This document shows positions 1 to 6,356 of a stretch of 7,452 nt of DNA, in pieces. The stretch covers positions 18,863-26,314 of the forward strand of contig PMHI01000327.1 of NCBI GenBank assembly GCA_003156615.1. Reading direction: 5' to 3'. The stretch comes from Acidobacteriaceae bacterium (GTDB lineage: Bacteria; Acidobacteriota; Terriglobia; Terriglobales; SbA1). The notes below the pieces were generated by a model. It saw nothing but the letters and a program-made list of their open reading frames with translations, was not told the origin of the DNA and ran no database searches. Each line of letters starts with the position of its first letter. Position 1 is the stretch's first letter. Made by a program: the position numbers and the translations under genes.

Positions 1-2
1 CC

Positions 3-230
3 ATCCAGCGCCATGTCGATATTCAGGTGGAGGTGCCGCGTCCAGAGGCTCGTCTTCAGTTCGCCGATGCGGGCCTGGAACTGCTGGTGCGCTACCCAGT
101 AGAGATCCGCAAGGCGCCCGATATTGATGAGGAGATGACAAGAAAAGTCCTGGATCTGATCGAAACCGATGAGGCGCTGAAAGCCGCCGTCTCGGGTAAC
201 CCAAAAATCCGCTCGGCAGTGAAGGGATGA
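3..230 (+). CDS. C-terminal fragment of a probable MscS-family mechanosensitive ion channel
   Basis: The frame is open from the window edge to a TGA at 228-230 and gives 75 residues. The gene begins upstream of the window, and the internal ATG at 27 is unlikely to be the true start. The visible part reads like the end of the cytoplasmic cage domain of MscS-type channels: a beta-strand pair built on VEVPRP and LELLVRYPVEIR, followed by a charged helix (IDEEMTRKVLDLIE) and a short tail. MscS channels sit in the inner membrane and release solutes on hypo-osmotic shock. No pore helix falls within the window, so the call rests only on the pattern of the C-terminal domain. A different protein with a similar alpha/beta tail cannot be excluded. 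The next intact gene on this strand starts about 710 bases later, so no operon is evident. Confidence 0.5.
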   Translation: MQRHVDIQVEVPRPEARLQFADAGLELLVRYPVEIRKAPDIDEEMTRKVLDLIETDEALKAAVSGNPKIRSAVKG

Positions 231-276
231 GACGCTGGGTACAGGCTAAATCCGCCACTCGGGTGGTAATTCCGGC

Positions 277-294
277 CTCCACGTAGCCGTGGAG
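277..294 (+). terminator. Perfect hairpin after the channel gene, possible terminator
   Basis: CTCCACG, TAGC, CGTGGAG forms a perfect 7-bp stem with a 4-base loop, 46 bases after the channel stop codon. A smaller CCAC/GTGG stem lies just before it. There is no T-run after the stem, so it is not a canonical intrinsic terminator. It could be a transcript-end structure or a chance palindrome. Confidence 0.2.
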
Positions 295-333
295 ACAGTG
301 ATCGGGTAATGCCCATAGGACGGCACGTGTTCT

Positions 334-468
334 TTGGCGATGATATCGTCAGAACCGATACAAACCGACCTAGGGTTCGCGGACGAGTATCTCATCAAAG
401 CACGGTCCATGGGCGGAATTAGCGGGTCTCCTGTGTTTGTCCGTCCTTCTGTTGGCGTAGGTTTGGCG
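334..468 (+). pseudogene. Fragment of a trypsin-like peptidase-related protein
   Basis: About 45 codons encode a stretch that looks like real protein: an acidic DEYLIKARS segment followed by GGISGSPVFVRP. The GxSGSPVF pattern is the active-site serine region typical of trypsin-fold (S1-like) peptidases and their bacterial relatives. No signal peptide, catalytic His or catalytic Asp region is present. The frame upstream is closed by stops, although a frame from 309 (FFGDDIV) may be part of the same decayed gene. Downstream of about 468 the translation becomes Ser/Arg-rich and loses protein character. I read this as the remnant of a longer gene, broken at both ends. It has no plausible start codon with a ribosome-binding site. 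Recognition is by motif only. Confidence 0.4.
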
Positions 469-696
469 GCTAACCACACAGACGGCGGAAAAGGACGATC
501 GCACTCAAGTAGCAATGCGAGTCGGGGGTGTACCGACCGAAGTAGAAGCGGTTGCCGCTGCGCCGCGTTTGCAGCAAGCCTCTGGCATCGCCAGAACCGA
601 CCTCCGGCCGAGTTGATCCTCAAGCAGCGCACTTAGGGGGTAAAGAATGATTGCGCGCATTTCTGGCGGGCGCACCGCTGGGTTTTCGTGATTGCG

Positions 697-725
697 TTGA
701 GGAATACTCGGCAGCCCTCTACGAT
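697..725 (+). promoter_or_regulatory. Candidate sigma-70-type promoter upstream of ppc
   Basis: TTGAGG (697-702) and TACGAT (720-725) are separated by exactly 17 bases, each matching four of six consensus positions. The site lies about 215 bases upstream of the PEP carboxylase ATG, which would give a long untranslated leader. This is a pattern match only; boxes this good occur by chance in such a spacer. Confidence 0.2.
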
Positions 726-769
726 TCAGGGAGTTCTCACTCAACTCCAAAACCCAAAGGGAACTTCCT

Positions 770-861
770 CCCACGTCCTGCCACCCTAAGCGGGTTAAGG
801 ATGCTTTGTCTCCAAGGATGGTCCGCGCTTCGCGAACCAATCTCTCCGCTCAGGATGACAG
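770..861. repeat. Dispersed intergenic repeat-like segment
   Basis: Read on the minus strand, this segment begins with TGTCATCCTGAGCG (847-860 on plus) and runs through TTCGCGAAGCGC and a GGGTGGCAGG-like end. The TGTCATCCTGAGCG core is a familiar start of short non-coding repeats scattered in many bacterial genomes, including acidobacteria. Only one copy lies in the window, so repetition cannot be shown here. The segment sits in the leader region of ppc. Confidence 0.35.
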
Positions 862-939
862 CTCTGCGTGATCGGGCAATACTCACGCTTTTCACCCCAC
901 GCTCCCTGCCGCGTCGTTTATTCTGTCCCCGTCCCCCAG

Positions 940-3729
940 ATGGCATTGAACAGGCACAAGCCGAAGTCGCTTTGGAAAGCTGACGACCAGCACGCCCGCT
1001 TGGCGGAACTCACGGCGCACTCCGACGAGCCCGCGAAAGACAATCCGCTGCGCCGCGACGTGCGCTCTCTGGGCGCGATCCTCGGACAGGTACTTGTGGA
1101 GCAGTCCGGTCGGGAGTTATTCGAATCGGTGGAAGAGTTGCGGCGATTGCTGATCGAGCACCGCGAAACGGTGCGTCGCCATCCGGAGCAAACTGCCGCG
1201 CCTAAGTTGATGCTTAAGGCACAAGAGATTATCTCGCGGATGGACTTGGTACGTGCCTACCAGGTCACGAAGGCCTTCGCGACATATTTCGAACTTACCA
1301 ATCTCGCCGAGACCAATCACCGCAAGCGTCGGCGCCGCGCCGGCAAATTGGACCGCAAACGTCCTCCCCTCAAGGGATCATTTCGCGGAACGTTGCTGCG
1401 CCTGAAAGAAAGTGGAATTTCGGCCGAGGATGCTGCCGCCGCGATCAACCGGATCGCGATCACCCCAGTCTTCACAGCGCATCCCACCGAGGTCGCGCGG
1501 CAGACCGTTCTGCTAAAGCGCCGCCGCATCGCGCAACAACTGGAACGCCTCGATCGCCTTCCGCTGACGGACGAGGAGGCCAAGGATTGCGAAAACAATA
1601 TCCGCGCGGAGGTTACTTCACTCTGGCAGACCGATGAAGTACGCTTGGCGAAACCTACCGTGAACGATGAAATTCGTATGGGCCTGCGGTACTTCCGACT
1701 TTCGTTGTTCGAAACGCTTCCAAAGATCTACGCCGAGATCGCGGAATCTTTCCAGGATGTCTACGGTCTCGAATACGACGAAAACACGTTGCCTAACCTG
1801 GTGCAGTTCGGATCCTGGATTGGCGGTGACCGCGATGGCAACCCGCTGGTCAAACCAGATTGCATCCGCACCGCGCTCGAGGCCGCACGCGCCCTCATTC
1901 TCCGCGAATACCTGAATGACGTTGAGTCCCTCAGCGACCGTCTAAGCTCTTCGCGCCGGCAAACCGGCGTTTCGAAAGAACTGCTCTCGCATCTGCAAGT
2001 CTACGAACGCACGATTCCGGCCGTCCACCTGGCTTGGGGTCCCGACAACACAACAGAAAGTTACCGCCGTTTTCTCTCCTACATCTTTCACAAACTTCAG
2101 CAGAGCCGGAAGGCCGGCGGCGCTCCCGCGGCGTATCGCAACGCCGGAGAATTTGAGAACGATCTCTTGCTGGTAAGGGATAGTCTCCAGTCCAACCGAG
2201 GCGAGCGACTGGCCGGGACTTACGTCTCTTCGCTGTTGCGGAAGGTGCGTACGTTCGGCTTCCACCTGCACACGCTCGACATTCGCCAGCACGCCCGCGT
2301 GCACGCGCAGGCCATCAAGGAACTCGGCCCGGAACTAAAGAGCGATGCCCGGTCGTCCGAGACGCGGGAATTGCTTGAAACGTTCCGCACAATCGCACAG
2401 CTGAAACGCATTTATCCCGCCCACTCGATTTGTCATTACATCATCAGTGGCGCGGAATCGGAAAATGATGTAATGGCGGTGATCCGCTTGGCGAATTCCG
2501 TCGACGTTCAAGTGCCCGTCTCCGGCGACGATCCTGGCTTGATGCCGGTTCCGCTTTTTGAATCTATTGACGCCCTCCGCGCCGCCGGCGCTGTCATGCG
2601 CCGGCTATGGAGTAATCCCGAGTATCAGCCGCTGCTCGATTCCTGGGGACGCTGGCAGGAGGTGATGCTCGGCTACTCTGACTCCAACAAGGACGGCGGC
2701 ATGCTAACGAGCACATGGGAACTCTATAAAACTCATCGCGAGTTGCATCGCGCCGCGCAGGAATGTGGAGTGAAGCTTCGCCTCTTCCATGGTCGCGGTG
2801 GAACTGTGGGCCGCGGCGGTGGTCCCACTCATGCCGCCATCCTGGCGCAGCCGCCGAGCTGTTTTTCGGGCCAGATTCGCATCACTGAGCAAGGCGAGGT
2901 TCTCAACTGGAAATACGCCGACCCGGTCCTTGCCGAATGGAATCTGGAACTCATGATCGCGGCAAGTCTGGAAACGCTGACACGGCACAACCACCAGAAC
3001 CAACAATCCCAGGGAGATCAATCCCAGCCGCCCACTCGCTGGGAAGAAGCCATCGAAGAGATGTCGCAAGAAGCGTACCGCCTTTACCGCAGGGAGATCG
3101 CCGACAATCCCGATGTCCTGGAATATTTCGAGCAGGCGACTCCAGTCAACGAGCTGGACACGGCGCGCATCGGATCGCGACCGTCCCGTCGCGCCAGGGG
3201 GAGGAGACTCGAAGATTTGCGCGCCATCCCCTGGGTCTTCGGCTGGATGCAGAGTCGCCATGCCGTTCCGGCCTGGTTTGGCATCGGTCATGCCCTGGAA
3301 CAATTCGCAAAAAGCGGTCCCGGACACGAGCAACTCCTCCGCCAGATTGCGCGCGGCTTCCCGGTCTTCTCGGAACTTCTGCGGAATGTGGAACTGGGGA
3401 TGGCGAAAGCCGATCTGGGGATCGCGCATAATTATTCCGGACTGGTCAAAAACGCGGCGCTTCGCAATCGCGTTTTCTCCATGCTCGAAGAAGAATTTCT
3501 GCGCTCGCGCCGCATGATTCTCCGCGTCACCGGACAGCAGGAACTATTAAGCCGCAATCGCGTGCTGGCCCGCTCGATCCGCCTGCGGAATCCCTACGTC
3601 GATCCCATGAGCCTGATTCAGGTGGAACTCTTAAGGCGCAAACAGCTGGGAGCACAGGCTTCGGAGTTGGAGTATCCGCTGGGCGCAACCATCAACGGAA
3701 TCGCGGCCGGTCTGCACAATACGGGGTAG
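940..3729 (+). CDS. ppc: Phosphoenolpyruvate carboxylase
   Basis: This cytoplasmic enzyme adds bicarbonate to phosphoenolpyruvate, giving oxaloacetate and phosphate and so refilling the TCA cycle. The 929-residue product is full length for the family. Visible motifs in order are TAHPTE with catalytic His181, SWIGGDRDGNP (292-302), GYSDSNKDGG (578-587), the mobile loop FHGRGGTVGRGGGP with His617, Arg619 and Arg625, RIGSRPSRR (743-751), and the C-terminal ending NTG. Residues matching the E. coli aspartate-inhibitor site appear conserved: Arg625, Lys823 in AKADL, Arg883 in LRNPYVDP, and Asn927. Feedback inhibition is therefore likely. A Gln/Asn-rich insert follows ETLTRH. The frame is open from a GTG at 868, but ATG 940 matches the usual N-terminus (MALNRHKPKSLW); neither start has a strong ribosome-binding site. 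The gene converges on the HxlR gene with a 61-base gap and no obvious terminator. Confidence 0.97.
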   Translation: MALNRHKPKSLWKADDQHARLAELTAHSDEPAKDNPLRRDVRSLGAILGQVLVEQSGRELFESVEELRRLLIEHRETVRRHPEQTAAPKLMLKAQEIISRMDLVRAYQVTKAFATYFELTNLAETNHRKRRRRAGKLDRKRPPLKGSFRGTLLRLKESGISAEDAAAAINRIAITPVFTAHPTEVARQTVLLKRRRIAQQLERLDRLPLTDEEAKDCENNIRAEVTSLWQTDEVRLAKPTVNDEIRMGLRYFRLSLFETLPKIYAEIAESFQDVYGLEYDENTLPNLVQFGSWIGGDRDGNPLVKPDCIRTALEAARALILREYLNDVESLSDRLSSSRRQTGVSKELLSHLQVYERTIPAVHLAWGPDNTTESYRRFLSYIFHKLQQSRKAGGAPAAYRNAGEFENDLLLVRDSLQSNRGERLAGTYVSSLLRKVRTFGFHLHTLDIRQHARVHAQAIKELGPELKSDARSSETRELLETFRTIAQLKRIYPAHSICHYIISGAESENDVMAVIRLANSVDVQVPVSGDDPGLMPVPLFESIDALRAAGAVMRRLWSNPEYQPLLDSWGRWQEVMLGYSDSNKDGGMLTSTWELYKTHRELHRAAQECGVKLRLFHGRGGTVGRGGGPTHAAILAQPPSCFSGQIRITEQGEVLNWKYADPVLAEWNLELMIAASLETLTRHNHQNQQSQGDQSQPPTRWEEAIEEMSQEAYRLYRREIADNPDVLEYFEQATPVNELDTARIGSRPSRRARGRRLEDLRAIPWVFGWMQSRHAVPAWFGIGHALEQFAKSGPGHEQLLRQIARGFPVFSELLRNVELGMAKADLGIAHNYSGLVKNAALRNRVFSMLEEEFLRSRRMILRVTGQQELLSRNRVLARSIRLRNPYVDPMSLIQVELLRRKQLGAQASELEYPLGATINGIAAGLHNTG

Positions 3730-3790
3730 GATGAGGATTTCAGACCTACTGGGCAGACATAAATTTCAAAGCTTCGATGGTTCGCGTCAG

Positions 3791-4354
3791 TCACAAACCA
3801 GAGCGAGGCTGGACGCCAAAGGCCAGTTCCGTTTCGTAGGCTACCTGAAGCTTCTGCATTGCGGAGATACGAGTGAATTTTGTCCGAGAGCGGACCTTTT
3901 TCTTGGCGCCTGACTTCGGAAGATGCGTTTCGCGAAGTTCAGACATAAATTCTGCCCTCAGCTTCGGTCCTCCTTCTTCCAGGATCTGAGCGAGACCCCT
4001 TAGCCTGGAGGCCGGCAAACACTTGTGCCCCCATGCAATTATCTCCATCAGAAGAGGGAGCAATTCGATGCCTCTTTCGGTGAGACTGTAAATGGCTTTC
4101 TGTTTATGGCTGGCGTCCCGAGACTTGACGAGGATCCCTTGCTGGACAAGCCTTTGAAGACGATCGGCCAGAATATTCGACGCAATCCCTTCCACAGATT
4201 TGGTCAGGAGCTCGCGAAAATGCCGTCGGTTCATGAAAATGATGTCGCGGATGACGAGCAGACTCCACTGGTCGCCAAATATCTCGACCGTCAGGTTGAT
4301 AACGCACCCTGACCTGTGATCCTTGTGCACTCTGCCTCCACTCCGTTTGGGCAT
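3791..4354 (-). CDS. HxlR-family winged-helix transcriptional regulator
   Basis: The 187-residue product has the HxlR core at its N-terminal end. Cys17 is followed by the first helix with FGDQWSLLVIRD (26-37), RRHFRELL (43-50), the recognition helix GIASNILADRLQRLVQQGIL (56-75) and the wing leading to YSLTERG (89-95). HxlR proteins are dimeric DNA-binding repressors or activators; relatives such as YodB and HypR sense quinones or oxidants through the equivalent N-terminal Cys. A basic tail (about 140-187) extends beyond the usual domain. The frame is open to an ATG at 4387, but ATG 4354 is preferred: GGGG CAGG lies just upstream, and the 4387 codon sits inside a palindromic operator-like element. 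Two such elements upstream suggest autoregulation. No intact target gene lies alongside, so the effector and regulon are unknown. Confidence 0.9.
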   Translation of the reverse strand: MPKRSGGRVHKDHRSGCVINLTVEIFGDQWSLLVIRDIIFMNRRHFRELLTKSVEGIASNILADRLQRLVQQGILVKSRDASHKQKAIYSLTERGIELLPLLMEIIAWGHKCLPASRLRGLAQILEEGGPKLRAEFMSELRETHLPKSGAKKKVRSRTKFTRISAMQKLQVAYETELAFGVQPRSGL

Positions 4355-4373
4355 TGCCTGCCCCAATAATTGT

Positions 4374-4402
4374 ACAACTGGTTGCATATGATAACTAGTT
4401 GT
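4374..4402. promoter_or_regulatory. Operator-like element 1: paired palindromes before the HxlR gene
   Basis: Two palindromic boxes, CAACTGGTTG (4375-4384) and TAACTAGTTG (4392-4401), have centres 17 bp apart. The element lies 20 bases upstream of the preferred HxlR start. On the minus strand the spacer between the boxes contains TATCAT, a possible -10 box. The layout suits binding by a winged-helix dimer pair and autoregulation, although binding itself is inferred. An overlapping TTGTACAA palindrome (4370-4377) adjoins it. Confidence 0.55.
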
Positions 4403-4497
4403 GTTGCGGGTAATGGGGCGTAGTTTCCGCCAACTTCTTCCATTTCAGAGGCCGTCGCAGCCAGGACCTAGAGGCCATTAGACTTCTCTTTACCTAC

Positions 4498-4526
4498 ATT
4501 ATCAGGAGTGCAACTAGTTGCAATAA
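4498..4526 (-). promoter_or_regulatory. Candidate promoter for the HxlR gene
   Basis: On the minus strand, GATAAT (plus-strand 4498-4503, five of six matches to the -10 consensus) lies 17 bases after a weak TTATTG (4521-4526). The spacer and -35 region overlap operator-like element 2. Transcription would begin near 4490, leaving a leader of roughly 135 bases that contains element 1. This is a pattern match only. Confidence 0.25.
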
Positions 4527-4538
4527 ACAACCGGTTGC
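4510..4538. promoter_or_regulatory. Operator-like element 2: second copy of the paired palindromes
   Basis: GCAACTAGTTGC (4510-4521, a perfect 12-bp palindrome) and CAACCGGTTG (4528-4537, a perfect 10-bp palindrome) have centres 17 bp apart, exactly as in element 1. Over 29 aligned bases the two elements share 19. The copy lies about 155 bases upstream of the HxlR start codon. It could add control of the HxlR promoter or mark the former promoter of a divergent target gene. Confidence 0.55.
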
Positions 4539-4891
4539 GTAATGCTAGCAGTATCCTTTTTCCCATAGAATCGTCGTTGCCAAAGTCCCGTTTCTTGTAG
4601 ATGTGCGTTGGCTTTCCGCAATCAAATCTGCTACCGAATGTGATTTCAAATATCTGATTTCATTCATGCCGTAACTAAAGCTGAGGTTCGGCGCCTGGAG
4701 CGGAAGTTGATGGCAGCTCAAATGCATTCGTACACGCCATGGACTGAACACCGCATGCTTCTGCTCTGAATAGCACATTAACTGTTGGACTGCGCCAAGT
4801 AGGCGGGCGGCATGAATCGCCGAGATCGCGCCTCTGCACGTACGGCTATTTGGACAGCCTCGGCCTTGAAGTTTTTGTTTGATACGAACAA
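4539..4891. other. Spacer without a recognisable gene
   Basis: No convincing coding region is visible on either strand. The minus-strand frame 4545-4937 has a composition unlike its neighbours and no domain pattern. A short plus-strand frame ending at 4769 reads EVRRLERKLMAAQ, which could be a gene relic but is too short to name. Lower GC and many stops suggest decayed or non-coding DNA. Confidence 0.5.
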
Positions 4892-4907
4892 AACCGACTG
4901 GTCGGTT
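4892..4907. promoter_or_regulatory. TetR-type operator palindrome
   Basis: AACCGACTGGTCGGTT has perfect 7-bp arms (AACCGAC and GTCGGTT) around a 2-base centre. Compact, uninterrupted palindromes with a GACnnGTC core are typical binding sites for TetR/AcrR-family repressors, which commonly control their own genes. It ends 23 bases before the ATG of the tetR-like relic at 4931, the expected place for an autoregulatory operator. Confidence 0.5.
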
Positions 4908-4930
4908 GGACAGAAAAAGGGACGAATCTG

Positions 4931-5092
4931 ATGTCAACAGCTCTGAGCTAAAACGAGAAACTTCTCCTGTCTAGCTGGAAGGCAACGCGGGAGGGACCTC
5001 AGCGGTGTCGCAAGTAAGCGGAGCTGGCGGCAGTAATGTCTTCCGTCTCCAAGGCAATAACAGAACAACAAAACACTAGCCGCTGCTTCTAA
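4931..5092 (+). pseudogene. Relic of a TetR-family regulator (N-terminal DNA-binding part)
   Basis: From ATG 4931, with an AAAAAGGGACG ribosome-binding-like stretch upstream, one frame reads MSTALS, stop, NEKLLLSSWKATREGPQRCRK, stop, AELAAVMSSVSKAI, then stop at 5090. Without the two stops (4949 and 5015), this fits the TetR N-terminal layout: first helix (EKLLL..W..TREG), then the helix-turn-helix (AELAAVM..VSKA). The distance from KLL to VSK is within one residue of the family norm. The usual aromatic and His/Phe residues after VSK are lost, and the ligand-binding domain is absent. The palindrome at 4892-4907 supports the reading. The frame ends at the ribosome-binding site of the next gene. 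The call rests on pattern alone, and chance resemblance is possible. Confidence 0.4.
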
Positions 5093-5123
5093 GGAGTTCC
5101 AGCATGACACTTCAAATCAATAC

Positions 5124-5130
5124 AGGAGGA
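5124..5130 (+). promoter_or_regulatory. Ribosome-binding site that favours the ATG at 5134
   Basis: AGGAGGA lies 3 bases before ATG 5134. A second site, AAGGAG (5091-5096), lies 7 bases before an in-frame ATG at 5104. Both starts are therefore usable on sequence grounds. The downstream one is preferred because it places a normal signal peptide at the N-terminus, whereas the upstream start adds ten polar residues before it. Confidence 0.5.
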
Positions 5131-5133
5131 GTT

Positions 5134-6240
5134 ATGAATCGATTGCAGCTTTGGAAGGTAGTAAGTGTCGCACTTCTTGCATGTGGTTTAGCAAGCGCTC
5201 AGCACATCACCACATTTAGTGCTCCGGGCGCGGGCACAGGCGCCGGCCAGGGCACCGGGGGCTTCGGCATCAATCCGCAGGGGACTGTCGTGGGATCGTT
5301 CCTTGACTCAGACAACGTGTTTCACGGTTTCCAGTGTGTTTCGGGCTGTGCTTCGCGCCGCACATTCACCACATTTAATGCTCCCGGCGCGGGCGCAGGC
5401 GCGTTCCAGGGCACTATCACTTTCAGCATCAACGCGTGCGGAGTGATGGCAGGTTACTACGTTGACGCAAGTAACGTGGCTCACGGCTTCGTGACTGCTG
5501 CTCCGTTCAAGACCTTCGCCATTTTGACCGATCCGGACGCCGGGCAAGGCTCCGGACAAGGCACTTTCGCGGGCAACATCAACCAGAAAGGGGAGATCGC
5601 CGGATACTACATTGACGCAAGCGGTGTATCTCACGGCTTCGTCACCGCTCCGCCTTACCGCACCTTCGCCTCATTCGATCCCACGGGCTCCGCATCCACG
5701 GGTACCGCAGTAGCAACCGCCCTGAACCTGGAGGGGGAGGTCACGGGAACTTACTTTGACGCGAGCGGCGCGGCTCACGGCTACGTGCGCGCTGCGAACG
5801 GCACCATCACCGAATACAATGTCAGGGGCGCAGGCATGGGCTCCGGCCAGGGCACCGAAGCCGCAAGCATCAACGACCGGGGGCGGATCACGGGAAACTA
5901 CATTGATTCGAGCGGCGTGAATCACGGCTTCGTGCGCGGCCGGTTCGGCGCCATCACCACATTCAACATTCCGGAGGCGGGCACTGGCTCCGGCCAAGGC
6001 ACCCTACCTGAGGGCATCGACCTGGCGGGGGAGATTACAGGACAATACGTCGACTCGAGCGGCGTGAATCACGGCTTCGTGCGCAGTTCGTTCGGCGCCA
6101 TCACCACCTTCGACGCTCCGGGGGCGGGAACGGCCTCTGGCCAGGGCACCCTTCCTGCGACCCCCAACCTGTTTGGGGCGATCACCGGACAGTATATTGA
6201 CGAAAACAACCTGCATCACGGCTTCCTGCGGAACCCGTAA
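5134..6240 (+). CDS. Secreted HAF-like repeat protein
   Basis: The 368-residue product begins with a signal peptide: Arg and Lys near the start, a hydrophobic core (VVSVALLACGLASA) and a likely cut after ASA at residue 22. An LLAC at 14-17 could instead be a weak lipobox, making it a lipoprotein. The rest is seven tandem units of 46-52 residues on the pattern TTF.APGAGTGSGQGT, then IN..GxITGxYID, then SSGVNHGFV. This matches the 'probable extracellular repeat, HAF family' seen in acidobacteria and other soil bacteria, thought to form beta-propeller or beta-solenoid-like surface structures. No catalytic residues are recognisable and the function is unknown. Unit 1 has two extra Cys residues (CVSGC) that could form a disulphide. 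An alternative start at 5104 has its own ribosome-binding site. Confidence 0.85.
   Translation: MNRLQLWKVVSVALLACGLASAQHITTFSAPGAGTGAGQGTGGFGINPQGTVVGSFLDSDNVFHGFQCVSGCASRRTFTTFNAPGAGAGAFQGTITFSINACGVMAGYYVDASNVAHGFVTAAPFKTFAILTDPDAGQGSGQGTFAGNINQKGEIAGYYIDASGVSHGFVTAPPYRTFASFDPTGSASTGTAVATALNLEGEVTGTYFDASGAAHGYVRAANGTITEYNVRGAGMGSGQGTEAASINDRGRITGNYIDSSGVNHGFVRGRFGAITTFNIPEAGTGSGQGTLPEGIDLAGEITGQYVDSSGVNHGFVRSSFGAITTFDAPGAGTASGQGTLPATPNLFGAITGQYIDENNLHHGFLRNP
5206..6237 (+). repeat. Seven in-frame tandem repeats within the HAF-like gene
   Basis: Units start at about 5206, 5359, 5506, 5656, 5800, 5947 and 6094, with a period of 144-153 bases. Units 5 and 6 share a run of 30 identical bases (5908-5937 and 6055-6084, exactly 147 apart). 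This implies recent duplication or gene conversion, whereas units 1-4 have diverged more. Unit 4 is the most degenerate, having lost the GSGQGT turn. Confidence 0.85.
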
Positions 6241-6247
6241 GCCCACT

Positions 6248-6270
6248 CTGGGGTAAACAGGCATCCCCAG
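6248..6270 (+). terminator. Weak stem-loop after the HAF-like gene
   Basis: CTGGGG and CCCCAG pair as a 6-bp stem around an 11-base loop, starting 7 bases after the stop codon. There is no following T-run, so efficient intrinsic termination is doubtful. The position directly after the gene is the main support. Confidence 0.25.
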
Positions 6271-6356
6271 TTGACGGTTAAGTCTGCGACACCGGGACGC
6301 AGGAAACCTGGATGTCCGGTTGGAGGAGGGAGGGGTATCGTATCACTGCCTCTCCC

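Noticed and set aside
515..616. Short plus-strand frame reading MRVGGVPTEVEAVAAAP
   Set aside because: Only 33 codons, no clear ribosome-binding site and no recognisable family. It may be a relic but cannot be supported.
868..939. GTG 868 as the start of ppc, adding 24 residues
   Set aside because: The extra residues do not resemble PEP carboxylase, and the segment overlaps repeat-like spacer sequence. ATG 940 gives the normal N-terminus.
2704..3429. Long open frame of 241 codons on the minus strand inside ppc
   Set aside because: It lies wholly within a gene with conserved PEP carboxylase motifs, has no ribosome-binding site or domain pattern, and is the usual shadow frame of a GC-rich gene.
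3754..3951. CAGACATAAATT found at 3754-3765 and again at 3940-3951
   Set aside because: A single 12-base direct repeat, one copy inside the HxlR coding region and without flanking similarity, is most simply chance.
4545..4937. Minus-strand frame of 130 codons between the operators and the tetR relic
   Set aside because: Composition is irregular, no motif or hydrophobic pattern is visible, and it runs across the TetR-type palindrome. It is more likely random open frame.
5206..6237. Regularly spaced repeats considered as a CRISPR array
   Set aside because: The period of about 147 bases is a multiple of three, the frame is open throughout, and the repeats diverge as protein units do. There are no unique spacers of uniform length.
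5308..6264. Several minus-strand frames of about 70-110 codons under the HAF-like gene
   Set aside because: They mirror the repeats of the plus-strand gene and show the same motifs recurring, as expected for shadows of a tandem-repeat gene.
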